Positions 8,117 to 15,667 of a stretch of DNA of 27,904 bases are shown here, piece by piece. The DNA lies in assembly GCA_035465695.1 (NCBI GenBank), contig DATIVR010000026.1, forward strand, positions 1 to 27,904. Direction: 5' to 3'. This stretch comes from DASUBN01 sp035465695. Its GTDB lineage: Bacteria; Pseudomonadota; Gammaproteobacteria; Natronospirales; REEB76. Below the pieces are notes generated by a model. The model saw nothing but the letters and a program-made list of their open reading frames with translations, searched no databases and was not told the origin of the DNA. Position numbers and translations under genes: made by a program. Every line of letters starts with the position of its first letter. Within the stretch, counting starts at the first letter, position 1.

Positions 8117-9063
8117 TGGCACGCGTCACCGCACCGCGGCTCGATTCACCTTCGGTCACCGCCCGCGACCGGCTGGTGACCACGCTGTTCTTCGCGGCGC
8201 TGTTGCACGGCATCCTGATCCTCGGCATCAGTTTCCGTCCGGAGAAGCCGACCGGCAGCCCGACGCTGGAAGTGACCATGGTGCAGACCCGCAGCGTCAC
8301 GCCGCCGGACGAGGCGCAGTACCTGGCACAGGTGAATCAGCGCGGTTCGGGCAATACCACCGAGCAGGTGCGGCCCGAGAGTCCTTTGTCCATGCCGGCA
8401 GCCCTCAATAACGCCGGCCGCGCCGATGCGCCGGATCTGCAGGATAACCCCGGGAAGACCAGCACCTCCGGCAAGGACGACGGCGCCAATCCGGATCGGG
8501 GTGCGGATCAGGATGCGGCGGTGACCACCTCCGCCATGACCGGCGTGAACGCAAATGCCCGCACCGCTGCCCCCCAGAGCAACGAGCCGAGAGTGATGAT
8601 GGCGCGCCTGCTCACTCCGGGTGATGACGCGCTGATGCCCAATGACGATGGGCTGGAACTCCCCCAGGCCACCGACCCCAAGCCGCGGGAGGCCTTCGTC
8701 TCGGTGAATGCACGTGCCTCGCGTTATGCGCCCTACCTGGACGCCTGGCGGCGCAAGGTGGAGCGCATCGGCAACCTGAACTTCCCGCCGCAGATACGCA
8801 GCCAGCACCTGTCCGGGTCGTTGTCTCTGGAGGTGGCGCTGAACTCGGACGGAAGCATCCGCCAACTCACGCTGGTGAGTCCCTCGGGCCAGCCGCTGCT
8901 GGACGACTCGGCACAACGCATCGTCAAGTTGGCCGCGCCCTTTCAGGCCTTTCCGGGGGACATCCGCCGCGACACCGGTGTACTGCGCTTCGTCTATGTG
9001 TGGCGCTTCAACGGCGGCACGCGCCACGGCGGCATCCAAGCCGCCGCAGCGCTGCAGGATTGA
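8116..9063 (+). CDS. TonB-like energy transducer (TonB3 type)
   Basis: The 315-residue product has an N-terminal membrane anchor (about residues 20-40, LVTTLFFAALLHGILILG). A long polar linker rich in Asp, Asn, Gly and Thr follows. The C-terminal TonB-type domain starts near YLDAWRRKVERIGNLNFP and ends with VLRFVYVWRF. TonB proteins couple the inner-membrane proton motive force to outer-membrane receptors. The linker is not the classical Pro-Lys/Pro-Glu repeat. No exbB or exbD lies nearby. In Pseudomonas the gene in this place, between gshB and yqgE, is tonB3, which has been linked to twitching motility, so a pilus-related role is possible here. The ATG overlaps the gshB stop by one base. Confidence 0.85.
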   Translation: MARVTAPRLDSPSVTARDRLVTTLFFAALLHGILILGISFRPEKPTGSPTLEVTMVQTRSVTPPDEAQYLAQVNQRGSGNTTEQVRPESPLSMPAALNNAGRADAPDLQDNPGKTSTSGKDDGANPDRGADQDAAVTTSAMTGVNANARTAAPQSNEPRVMMARLLTPGDDALMPNDDGLELPQATDPKPREAFVSVNARASRYAPYLDAWRRKVERIGNLNFPPQIRSQHLSGSLSLEVALNSDGSIRQLTLVSPSGQPLLDDSAQRIVKLAAPFQAFPGDIRRDTGVLRFVYVWRFNGGTRHGGIQAAAALQD

Positions 9064-9066
9064 CCT

Positions 9067-9171
9067 GAAAATCCATCCCTGGATTTTCATACCGAAAACC
9101 GCGAAATGAATTCGCGGTTTCCGCATCTCCAAGCGCCTCGCACTTGGAGATGCCGGCGATCCCTCGCCGGC
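9067..9171. repeat. Cluster of four consecutive perfect hairpins
   Basis: Four perfect inverted repeats follow each other with almost no spacing. These are GAAAATCCA/TGGATTTTC (9067-9088, loop TCCC), AAACCGCGAA/TTCGCGGTTT (9096-9120, loop ATGAA), GCATCTCCAAG/CTTGGAGATGC (9123-9153) and GCCGGCGA/TCGCCGGC (9152-9171, loop TCCC). The stems differ in sequence, and the first and last share the TCCC loop. It sits between the tonB-like gene and yqgE, so it may end or stabilise the first transcript. It may also be a composite REP-like element. No long T-run follows any stem. Confidence 0.8.
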
Positions 9172-9294
9172 GAACCACGTCACAGTAGCCTGCAGGTGCC
9201 CGTCTCCACGCATTAGACGGCGGCAATGCCGCTGCAGGGCAGCCATAAGTCATACCGACTTGTCCTGCCGCAGCGCTGCGGGGATACTGAGGCC

Positions 9295-9858
9295 ATGTCC
9301 TCCCAAGACTTCCTGACGAACCAGTTCCTGGTCGCCATGCCCTCCATGGAAGACCCTAACTTCCGCGAGAGCGTGACCTTCATCTGCGAGCACACGGCAC
9401 AAGGCGCGCTCGGGATCATCATCAACCGGCCCATGAACGTGGTGCTGGACGACGTGCTGAAGCAACTCTCGCTGAAGGCCGCGGACCCGGACACGGGTCT
9501 CTTGCCGGTATACCTGGGGGGGCCGGTGCAGACCGAGCGGGGCTTCGTGATCCATGAACCGCAAGGCGCCTGGGAATCCACCCTGAAGGTCACCGATACC
9601 CTGGGCGTGACCACTTCCCGGGACGTCTTGGCCGCAGTCGCCGACGGCAGCGGTCCGGAACGCTGCTTCGTGGCCTTGGGCTACGCGGGCTGGACCGCCG
9701 GCCAGCTCGAGGAAGAGATGAAGAGCAACTCCTGGCTCTCCACTCCGGCGGATACCCGCATCATCTTCGACACCCCGGTGGAATTGCGCTGGCAGGCGGC
9801 AGCGCGCTTGATCGGGGTGGACCTGTCACTGCTATCGGGCGACACGGGCCACGCGTAA
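9295..9858 (+). CDS. yqgE: YqgE/AlgH family protein
   Basis: This is a 187-residue UPF0301 protein, the same length as E. coli YqgE. The family's exact biochemical role is not settled; in Pseudomonas it is known as AlgH. The signature is visible: LTNQFLVAMPSMEDPNF at the N-terminus, then TFICEHTAQGALGIIINRP, VYLGGPVQTERGFVIH and CFVALGYAGWTAGQLE. The start is ATG 9295 with GAGG close by; a further upstream ATG (9226) would add 23 unrelated residues. It precedes ruvX, as in many gammaproteobacteria. Confidence 0.94.
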   Translation: MSSQDFLTNQFLVAMPSMEDPNFRESVTFICEHTAQGALGIIINRPMNVVLDDVLKQLSLKAADPDTGLLPVYLGGPVQTERGFVIHEPQGAWESTLKVTDTLGVTTSRDVLAAVADGSGPERCFVALGYAGWTAGQLEEEMKSNSWLSTPADTRIIFDTPVELRWQAAARLIGVDLSLLSGDTGHA

Positions 9859-9907
9859 GCCATAGAAGCCCGCGCGCGGCACGGCTTAGTGCTGCGATAA
9901 TTCAGCT

Positions 9908-10345
9908 ATGGCTCAGCCCCTTCACCAGACCGTCTTAGGGTTCGACTTCGGCCTGAAGCGCATCGGCGTGGCCGTGGGCCAGACCGTGACCCGCTCCGCC
10001 TCGCCGCTCGGCACGACGGCGGTGCGGGGCGGCGAACCGGACTGGGAAGCCATCGGCCGCCTCATCAGTGAATGGCGGCCCGCCGCGCTGGTGGTGGGCC
10101 TGCCCTATAATATGGACCTCAGCGAGCAGGAGATGACGGGCCATGCCCGCCGCTTCGCCGAGGGACTCGCAGAACGCTTCCCGGTGCCGGTGCACACCAT
10201 CGATGAGAGATTGTCATCGAAGGAGGCCGAGGCGCAGCTCAAGGAACGGCGGCAGCAGGGACGGCGTCGCATCAGCCGGGAAGACATCGACGGCGCCGCG
10301 GCCTGCGTGATCCTGGAAAGCTGGTTCAACTCCAAACGGGACTGA
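9908..10345 (+). CDS. ruvX: Putative pre-16S rRNA nuclease / Holliday junction resolvase-like YqgF
   Basis: The 145-residue product has the RNase H-like fold of the YqgF/RuvX family. The family is known to act in the 5' end maturation of 16S rRNA and was earlier proposed to be a Holliday junction resolvase. Acidic active-site residues are visible: D13 in LGFDFGLKRIGVAVG, the DERLSS segment, and the last Asp in REDIDGAAACVILE. VVGLPYNMD is another family landmark. The ATG follows 49 bp after yqgE, and the stop is 3 bp before pyrB, so all three probably share a transcript. Confidence 0.94.
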   Translation: MAQPLHQTVLGFDFGLKRIGVAVGQTVTRSASPLGTTAVRGGEPDWEAIGRLISEWRPAALVVGLPYNMDLSEQEMTGHARRFAEGLAERFPVPVHTIDERLSSKEAEAQLKERRQQGRRRISREDIDGAAACVILESWFNSKRD

Positions 10346-10348
10346 CGC

Positions 10349-11290
10349 GTGAACGACATCCAGCTAGATGCCCGGGGCCGCCTGCGGCACCTCCTCACCC
10401 TGGATGGCGTGGACCGCCAGACCCTCACCAACGTGTTGGACCGTGCGGATTCCTTCCGCGCGACCCCGGGCGAGGCGCCGCGCCGCCACACCTGGCTCGC
10501 CGGCCGTACCGTGGCCAACCTGTTCTTCGAACCGAGCACCCGCACCCGCGCCTCATTCGAGCTCGCGGCACGTCGGCTGGGTGCCGACGTGCTGAACCTG
10601 GATATCGCGGCATCGTCCACGGTGAAGGGCGAGTCGCTGGAAGACACGCTCTATACCCTCGAGGCCATGAATGTGGACGTGTTCGTGGTGCGGCACAAGG
10701 ACACGGGCGTCCCGGAGTTGATGGCGAAACATGCCCTGCCACATGTGCATGTGCTGAGCGCCGGCGAGTCTCACATCTCGCACCCGACCCAGGGCCTCCT
10801 GGATGCCTTCACCATCCGTCGCCACAAGCCGGACCTGGCGAGGCTCTCGGTGGCTATCATCGGCGACATCAAGCATTCCCGCGTGGCCCGCTCGGCGGTG
10901 CGTGCGCTGCTCACGCTCGGCACCCGCGACATCCGCCTGGCCGGCCCCAAGGCGCTGCTACCGACGAAGGGCGAGCTCAACGGCGAACTGTTCACCGACG
11001 CGGACAAGGCGGTGGCGGGGGCCGACGTGGTGATGATGCTACGCATCCAGAAGGAGCGCATGGGCAAGTCCAGCGTGCCGAACGCTTCCGCGTACTTCAA
11101 ACGCTACGGCCTCGATGCCAAGCGCCTGAAACTGGCCAAGCCCAATGCCATCGTGATGCATCCCGGCCCCATGAACCGCGGGATCGAGATCGCGCCAGAC
11201 GTGGCCGACGGTCCGCAATCGGTGATACGCGAGCAGGTCACCAACGGCGTGGCGGTACGCATGGCCGTGCTGCAGAGCTTCTACACCTAA
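10349..11290 (+). CDS. pyrB: Aspartate carbamoyltransferase catalytic subunit
   Basis: It catalyses the condensation of carbamoyl phosphate and aspartate in the first committed step of pyrimidine synthesis. The protein is 313 residues long. STRTRASFE (63-71) and HPTQ (145-148) bind carbamoyl phosphate, and HSRVARS and HPGPMNRGIEI (from 271) are further conserved motifs. The start is a GTG directly after the ruvX stop (3 bp), and no other start lies upstream in frame. In Pseudomonas pyrR precedes pyrB and an inactive dihydroorotase-like pyrC' follows. Neither is seen here, so any partner subunit would be encoded elsewhere or not needed. Confidence 0.96.
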   Translation: MNDIQLDARGRLRHLLTLDGVDRQTLTNVLDRADSFRATPGEAPRRHTWLAGRTVANLFFEPSTRTRASFELAARRLGADVLNLDIAASSTVKGESLEDTLYTLEAMNVDVFVVRHKDTGVPELMAKHALPHVHVLSAGESHISHPTQGLLDAFTIRRHKPDLARLSVAIIGDIKHSRVARSAVRALLTLGTRDIRLAGPKALLPTKGELNGELFTDADKAVAGADVVMMLRIQKERMGKSSVPNASAYFKRYGLDAKRLKLAKPNAIVMHPGPMNRGIEIAPDVADGPQSVIREQVTNGVAVRMAVLQSFYT

Positions 11291-11297
11291 GGACACC

Positions 11298-12182
11298 ATG
11301 GAACATCCGGCACATCGTGGCACCATCTTCGTGGAGGATGCGGAGATACTGGCGCACGAACACTTCCCCGGCGCCCAGCATGTGTTGCGCCTGAAGGCGC
11401 CGCAGTGTGCCGCGAAGGCGCTGCCCGGCAGTTTCGTGCATATCTCCTGCGACGCCGCACTCCCCATGCGCCGGCCCATGTCCATCATGCGCGTCTCGGC
11501 TGCGGAAGGCTGGGTCGAGTGCCTCTACAAGGTGGTGGGCGAAGGTAGCCGCTTGCTGGCGGAGCGCCGCAAAGGCGACGTGCTCTCCTGCCTGGGGCCC
11601 ATAGGCAAGCCCTTCGTGTTGCATCCCGAGAGACCTCGCCCGCTGCTGCTGGGCGGCGGCGTGGGCATCCCGCCCATGGTGTTCATCGCCGATGCCATGC
11701 GCGCTGACAAGCGTGCCCAATGGAATCCGCTCATCTTGATGGGCTCGGAAGTGCCGTTTCCCTTCAAGACCCGCCCCTCCACCATCCTGGTGCCGGGTAT
11801 GCCCGAAGGCGTGATCGGCTGCATGCCGCTCATGGAGGACTGGGGCTATCCCAGCCGCCTCGCCAGCAAGCAGGCCTATGCCGGCTGCTTCGACGGCTAC
11901 ATCACGGACCTGGCTCGCGCTTGGTTGAAGTCCCTGGATGCCAAGGCGTTGGCTGAGGTCGAGATCTTCGCCTGCGGTCCCACGCCCATGCTCAGGGCCA
12001 CCGCGCTGCTGGCTCAGGAGTTCACGATCCCAAGCCAGGTGTCATTGGAGGAGTTCATGGCCTGTGCGGTGGGCGGCTGCGCCGGTTGCGCGGTGGAAGT
12101 GCGCACGCCGGAGGGCCCGGCCATGAAGCGCGTGTGCGTGGACGGGCCGGTGTTCGATGTGGCGAGTGTTTTTCCGGCCTGA
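11298..12182 (+). CDS. PyrK-like FAD/[2Fe-2S] electron transfer protein (dihydroorotate dehydrogenase type)
   Basis: The 294-residue protein resembles the electron-transfer subunit (PyrK) of class 1B dihydroorotate dehydrogenase. RRPMSIMRV (58-66) matches the FAD-binding motif, and LLGGGVGIPP (118-126) and FACGPTPML (225-232) match the ferredoxin-reductase-type nucleotide-binding domain. Cysteines C256, C261, C264 and C280 have the spacing C-x4-C-x2-C-x15-C of the PyrK [2Fe-2S] cluster, ending with CVDGPVF. It lies 7 bp after pyrB, with AAGGA before its ATG, so it is very probably co-expressed. No pyrD lies beside it. The protein is longer than typical PyrK because of an extra segment around residues 165-205. 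Its redox partner is unknown. It could serve a membrane PyrD, another oxidoreductase or an unrelated flavoenzyme. Confidence 0.85.
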   Translation: MEHPAHRGTIFVEDAEILAHEHFPGAQHVLRLKAPQCAAKALPGSFVHISCDAALPMRRPMSIMRVSAAEGWVECLYKVVGEGSRLLAERRKGDVLSCLGPIGKPFVLHPERPRPLLLGGGVGIPPMVFIADAMRADKRAQWNPLILMGSEVPFPFKTRPSTILVPGMPEGVIGCMPLMEDWGYPSRLASKQAYAGCFDGYITDLARAWLKSLDAKALAEVEIFACGPTPMLRATALLAQEFTIPSQVSLEEFMACAVGGCAGCAVEVRTPEGPAMKRVCVDGPVFDVASVFPA

Positions 12183-12198
12183 GACCGTTCGACTGCTC

Positions 12199-12234
12199 AA
12201 AAAGAAAAGGCGCCTTGCGGCGCCTTTTCTTTTT
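12199..12234. terminator. Bidirectional intrinsic terminator
   Basis: A perfect 16-bp stem (12199-12214 with 12219-12234) surrounds the loop TTGC. The stem core is AAGGCGCC/GGCGCCTT and the arms carry A-rich and T-rich tails. It lies between converging genes and can end transcription from both the pyrB side and the S9 peptidase side. Confidence 0.93.
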
Positions 12235-12249
12235 CTGCTTATGAATTTC

Positions 12250-14358
12250 TTAATGCTTCGAACCGGCCGCGCCGGTGGCGGCCGGCATACCCGACTTGGC
12301 GGCATCGGGGCCGATGTACTTGTCGAAGAATGCCAGCATCTTCGTGTACAGGGCGAAATTGTGGTCCTGATCCGTGAAACCATGCGCTTCGTTCGGGTAG
12401 TAGACCGGATCCGGATACTTCCTTCCGGCCTTGTCCAAAGCAGCCATCATGTTCTTGGCGTGCTCGGGCACCACACGCACGTCGGCACCGCCGTAGGCGA
12501 TCATCACCGGAATCGTCAGCTTATCGGCATTGTATGCCGGAGACTCGCGTTTGCGTTCGTCCATGTCTGCGCCCAGGTAGACGTCCATGGCGTTCGCACC
12601 GCCAGCGAAATGTGACACATCGCCTTTCTCTCCCAGCAACGTCAGGTCGTAGGCGCCCACATAGCCGAAGGCACATTTGTAAAGATTGGGATACCGGATG
12701 GGATTCTCGAATGCCGCATAACCGCCGTAACTGGCGCCATAGATGCAGACACGGTTGGCATCCGCGTACCCCTGCTTGATCGCCCAGTTCACCGCATCGG
12801 CCAAATCGTCCTGCATGGTGCTGGACCAGTGGCGGTAGCCCAGCTGCTCGAAGCGAAGCCCGTAACCTCCGGAACCGCGATAGTTGAGTTGCAACACCGC
12901 ATAGCCGCGGTTTGCGAACAGTTGCACCTCCGGATCGAAACCCCACTCGTCACGCGGACCATGCGGGCCGCCGTGCGGGTTCACGATGAGCGGGAGGTCC
13001 TTGCCACTGCTACCCGGCGGCAGCGTCAAGTAGCCATGCAGCACCACGCCGTCGCGGGCCGTCAACGTGATCGGCAGCATGGCCGCCATCTTGGCTGGGT
13101 CGATATCCGGCTTCACCTGGAACAACAACCTCACTTGATGGGCGGCGGTGTCATATAGGTAAAATTCCCCCGGATCCTTGTCGCTACGGGTCGCCACGAT
13201 CATCTTCTTGTGATCGCGCGTGTAGCTGGTGATGTACACGTCCTGTCCAGGGAAGGCATCGTAGAGCTGCGCGATGTAATCCACTTCCGGGTCGTCTGCA
13301 TCGATGACGTTGACTTTCGGCAGTCCGGGCAGGGTATCGACCGCTACAGGGTGCTCGGCGCCGTTCTCCCGGAACGACCACACGATCCTGTTCACGTCAA
13401 ACTCCGGATCTTCGAACAGCGGCTGCTTGGCGAGAGTATCGGGGTCCACGAGGTATAGGCCAAGGGTCGATTCCTTGGTGCGGCCCAACCAGTAGAAATG
13501 CTTGTTGTCAGCGGCGAACCCCAGAGCCCGCGACTCGACCTGAGCTGGATCTTCGCCAGCGAACAGGCTGCTGATGTCCCTCCAATTCACCGATTCGCCG
13601 TCGGGTCGGTAGGCGATGACAGAATGGCCGTTGGCATCTTCACCCTCAGTTATACGTACGGCACCGTCGTTATCGGCTACTAGCGTCCCTTGGGCCTCAC
13701 CACCCGTGGCCACCTTGCGGATCTGACCAGTGTAGACGTCGAGCTCAAATGCTTTGGGACGTTGCGCATAGGCGCTTCCCTCGTTCTCAGCCCCCTGGAA
13801 GATGATATGTCTGGGATCTTTGACAGGGTCGTGATAGAGGATGCCCCAGAAATACACCATCGTGCCCCCGCCGCCCGACGACTGCGCAGCCACCAACTGC
13901 TGGTTACCGCGATAGTTGGACATGACTGGCAACAACTGTCGCTGTTGTGTCCCATCCACATTCACGGCATACAGTTTGCCGTTGCCCTGCGGGTGATCCA
14001 GACTGCCGCTCTTGGTCTCGCCGGCCACCAGCACACGCTCGTCATTGGCCCACCAGAAATTCTGGATGGAGTCGTCGCCGATCATGTTGAAACTGGCCGC
14101 CGCTTTCATGTCAGCCAGGCTGATGATGACCAGGAGATTCTTCTCCAAGCCGGTCTTCTCGTTGGCCGCCGCCACCGCGATGTACTTTCCATCTGGAGAG
14201 ATCTTCGCCGCCGATATCTTGGCGTAGGTGAAGAAGGTCTGGACCGGTATGGCGCCCGTCGAGGCGGGCGAAGACGTCATTTGCGCCGAACCATCGGCGG
14301 CGAAGACGGCGGAACAGGCCAGGCTGAACACCAAGCCGAGCGAGAACTTGCGGAACAT
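12250..14358 (-). CDS. Secreted S9 family prolyl oligopeptidase-type peptidase
   Basis: The protein is about 702 residues long. It starts with a signal peptide (MFRKFSLGLVFSLACSAVFA), so it should act in the periplasm or outside the cell. A beta-propeller-like N-terminal region (to about 430) precedes an alpha/beta hydrolase domain. The catalytic triad can be read as Ser in GASYGGYAA (about 543), Asp in GGADVRV (about 626) and His in NEAHGF (about 659), the usual order in family S9. Substrates are probably short peptides. The start is taken at ATG 14358; an in-frame ATG 12 bases upstream would add only MGGS. It is transcribed alone, ending at the shared terminator. The C-terminal tail is short and Ala/Gly rich. 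Confidence 0.92.
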   Translation of the reverse strand: MFRKFSLGLVFSLACSAVFAADGSAQMTSSPASTGAIPVQTFFTYAKISAAKISPDGKYIAVAAANEKTGLEKNLLVIISLADMKAAASFNMIGDDSIQNFWWANDERVLVAGETKSGSLDHPQGNGKLYAVNVDGTQQRQLLPVMSNYRGNQQLVAAQSSGGGGTMVYFWGILYHDPVKDPRHIIFQGAENEGSAYAQRPKAFELDVYTGQIRKVATGGEAQGTLVADNDGAVRITEGEDANGHSVIAYRPDGESVNWRDISSLFAGEDPAQVESRALGFAADNKHFYWLGRTKESTLGLYLVDPDTLAKQPLFEDPEFDVNRIVWSFRENGAEHPVAVDTLPGLPKVNVIDADDPEVDYIAQLYDAFPGQDVYITSYTRDHKKMIVATRSDKDPGEFYLYDTAAHQVRLLFQVKPDIDPAKMAAMLPITLTARDGVVLHGYLTLPPGSSGKDLPLIVNPHGGPHGPRDEWGFDPEVQLFANRGYAVLQLNYRGSGGYGLRFEQLGYRHWSSTMQDDLADAVNWAIKQGYADANRVCIYGASYGGYAAFENPIRYPNLYKCAFGYVGAYDLTLLGEKGDVSHFAGGANAMDVYLGADMDERKRESPAYNADKLTIPVMIAYGGADVRVVPEHAKNMMAALDKAGRKYPDPVYYPNEAHGFTDQDHNFALYTKMLAFFDKYIGPDAAKSGMPAATGAAGSKH

Positions 14359-14421
14359 GGACCCCCCCAATGTCTACTGACTGATATGCGGTCCATCCAG
14401 GACCGTTAGAACGATCGCTTC

Positions 14422-15477
14422 TTAACCGAAATTGATCTTGGCCTCGAGGTTGGCGCGGGAATCGGCGTTCTTGAGTGCCTCTTCCAGCTCGATGCGGCCT
14501 TCCTTGTAGAGGTTATAGAGCGCCTGGTCGAAGGACTGCATGCCGCCTTCCGGGCTCTCTTCCATGGCCTCGCGGATCGCGTCCACCTGCCCCTTCAGGA
14601 TCAGGTCCGCGATATGCGGGGTGTTGAGCATCACCTCCACCGCGGCCACGCGCTTGCCATCCTTGCCGACCACCAGACGCTGGCTGATGATCGCGCGCAA
14701 GTTCAGCGACAGGTCCATGAACAGTTGCTTGTGCAACTCCTGCGGGAACATGTTGATGATGCGGTCCATGGTCTGGTGCGCGTTGTTCGCATGCAGCGTG
14801 GAGATGGCCAGGTGGCCGGTGCCGGCCAGCTCGATGGCCGCCTCCATGGTCTCTCGGTCGCGGATCTCGCCGATCAGGATCACGTCCGGCGCCTCGCGCA
14901 ACGAGCTCTTGAGAGCATTGGCATAGGACAGGGTGTCCTGGCCGACCTCGCGCTGGTTCACGATGGACTGGATGTTCGGGTGGCTGAACTCGATGGGATC
15001 CTCGATGGTGAGGATGTGCCCCGACTGGTTCTCGTTGCGGTGATTGATCATCGCCGAGAGCGTGGTGGACTTTCCGGAACCGGTGGCGCCCACCATCAGC
15101 AGCAGGCCGCGCTTGTGCAGGATCAGTTCCTTCAGTATCGGCGGCAGGTTCAGGTTCTCGAGCTTGGGCACCTCGGAGGGGATGTAGCGCAGCACCATGG
15201 CCACGTTGCCACGCTGCACGAACACGTTGACGCGGAAGCGGCCTACGCCCTCCTCCGCGATCGCGAAGTCGCACTCGTGCTTCACTTCATAGGACTTGCG
15301 CTGCTTCTCGCTCATGATGCCGTAGGCGGCATCCCGCACCAGCTCCGGCGTGAGCAGGGTCTTGCCCACCGGCACCTGCTTGCCTTCGATCTTGATCTTC
15401 ACCGGCGCATTCACCGTGAGATACAGGTCGGAGGCCTTCTTCTCCACCATGAGCTTGAGATACGGGCTTATATTCAT
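14422..15477 (-). CDS. Third PilT/PilU-family twitching motility ATPase
   Basis: The 351-residue hexameric-type ATPase belongs to the type II/IV secretion superfamily. Walker A is GATGSGKST (130-138), the Asp box ILTIEDPIEF is near 156, Walker B is DVILIGEIRD (198-207), and the His box is GHLAISTLHA. It is more like PilU than PilT in the middle region and lacks the AIRNLIRE motif seen in the neighbouring PilT. It is the last of three tandem paralogues. It is separated from pilU by 190 bp carrying a large palindrome, so it may have its own control. It may be an accessory retraction motor, or a duplicate that works with PilT under certain conditions; that is inference. Confidence 0.9.
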   Translation of the reverse strand: MNISPYLKLMVEKKASDLYLTVNAPVKIKIEGKQVPVGKTLLTPELVRDAAYGIMSEKQRKSYEVKHECDFAIAEEGVGRFRVNVFVQRGNVAMVLRYIPSEVPKLENLNLPPILKELILHKRGLLLMVGATGSGKSTTLSAMINHRNENQSGHILTIEDPIEFSHPNIQSIVNQREVGQDTLSYANALKSSLREAPDVILIGEIRDRETMEAAIELAGTGHLAISTLHANNAHQTMDRIINMFPQELHKQLFMDLSLNLRAIISQRLVVGKDGKRVAAVEVMLNTPHIADLILKGQVDAIREAMEESPEGGMQSFDQALYNLYKEGRIELEEALKNADSRANLEAKINFG

Positions 15478-15537
15478 CGCGGTCCGATCCCTAATGCTTT
15501 GAATCTTAAGAACCCCAAAACCTTTCTACAGAGTTCA

Positions 15538-15663
15538 GCCGGAAGCGTTATGAGCGCAGGCAGAGTGAGGCGCGGGAGGCGAGCGGCCGGAGCATACTCT
15601 TAAGTACGTGAGGACCGCGAGCCGGACCGCAACGAAGCCATGCCAAGCGCAGTAGCTTCCGGC
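15538..15663. repeat. 126-bp imperfect palindrome between two ATPase genes
   Basis: The element begins GCCGGAAGC (15538-15546) and ends GCTTCCGGC (15655-15663), a perfect 9-bp terminal inverted repeat. Nested pairs follow inward: GCGC (15554/15647), GGCA with TGCC (15559/15641), GCGG with CCGC (15583/15615), and CATACT with AGTACG (5 of 6 pairs) around the loop CTTA at 15599-15602. The whole can fold as one long rod with GA-rich internal loops. It is non-coding and looks like a dispersed intergenic repeat. Confidence 0.7.
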
Positions 15664-15667
15664 GATC

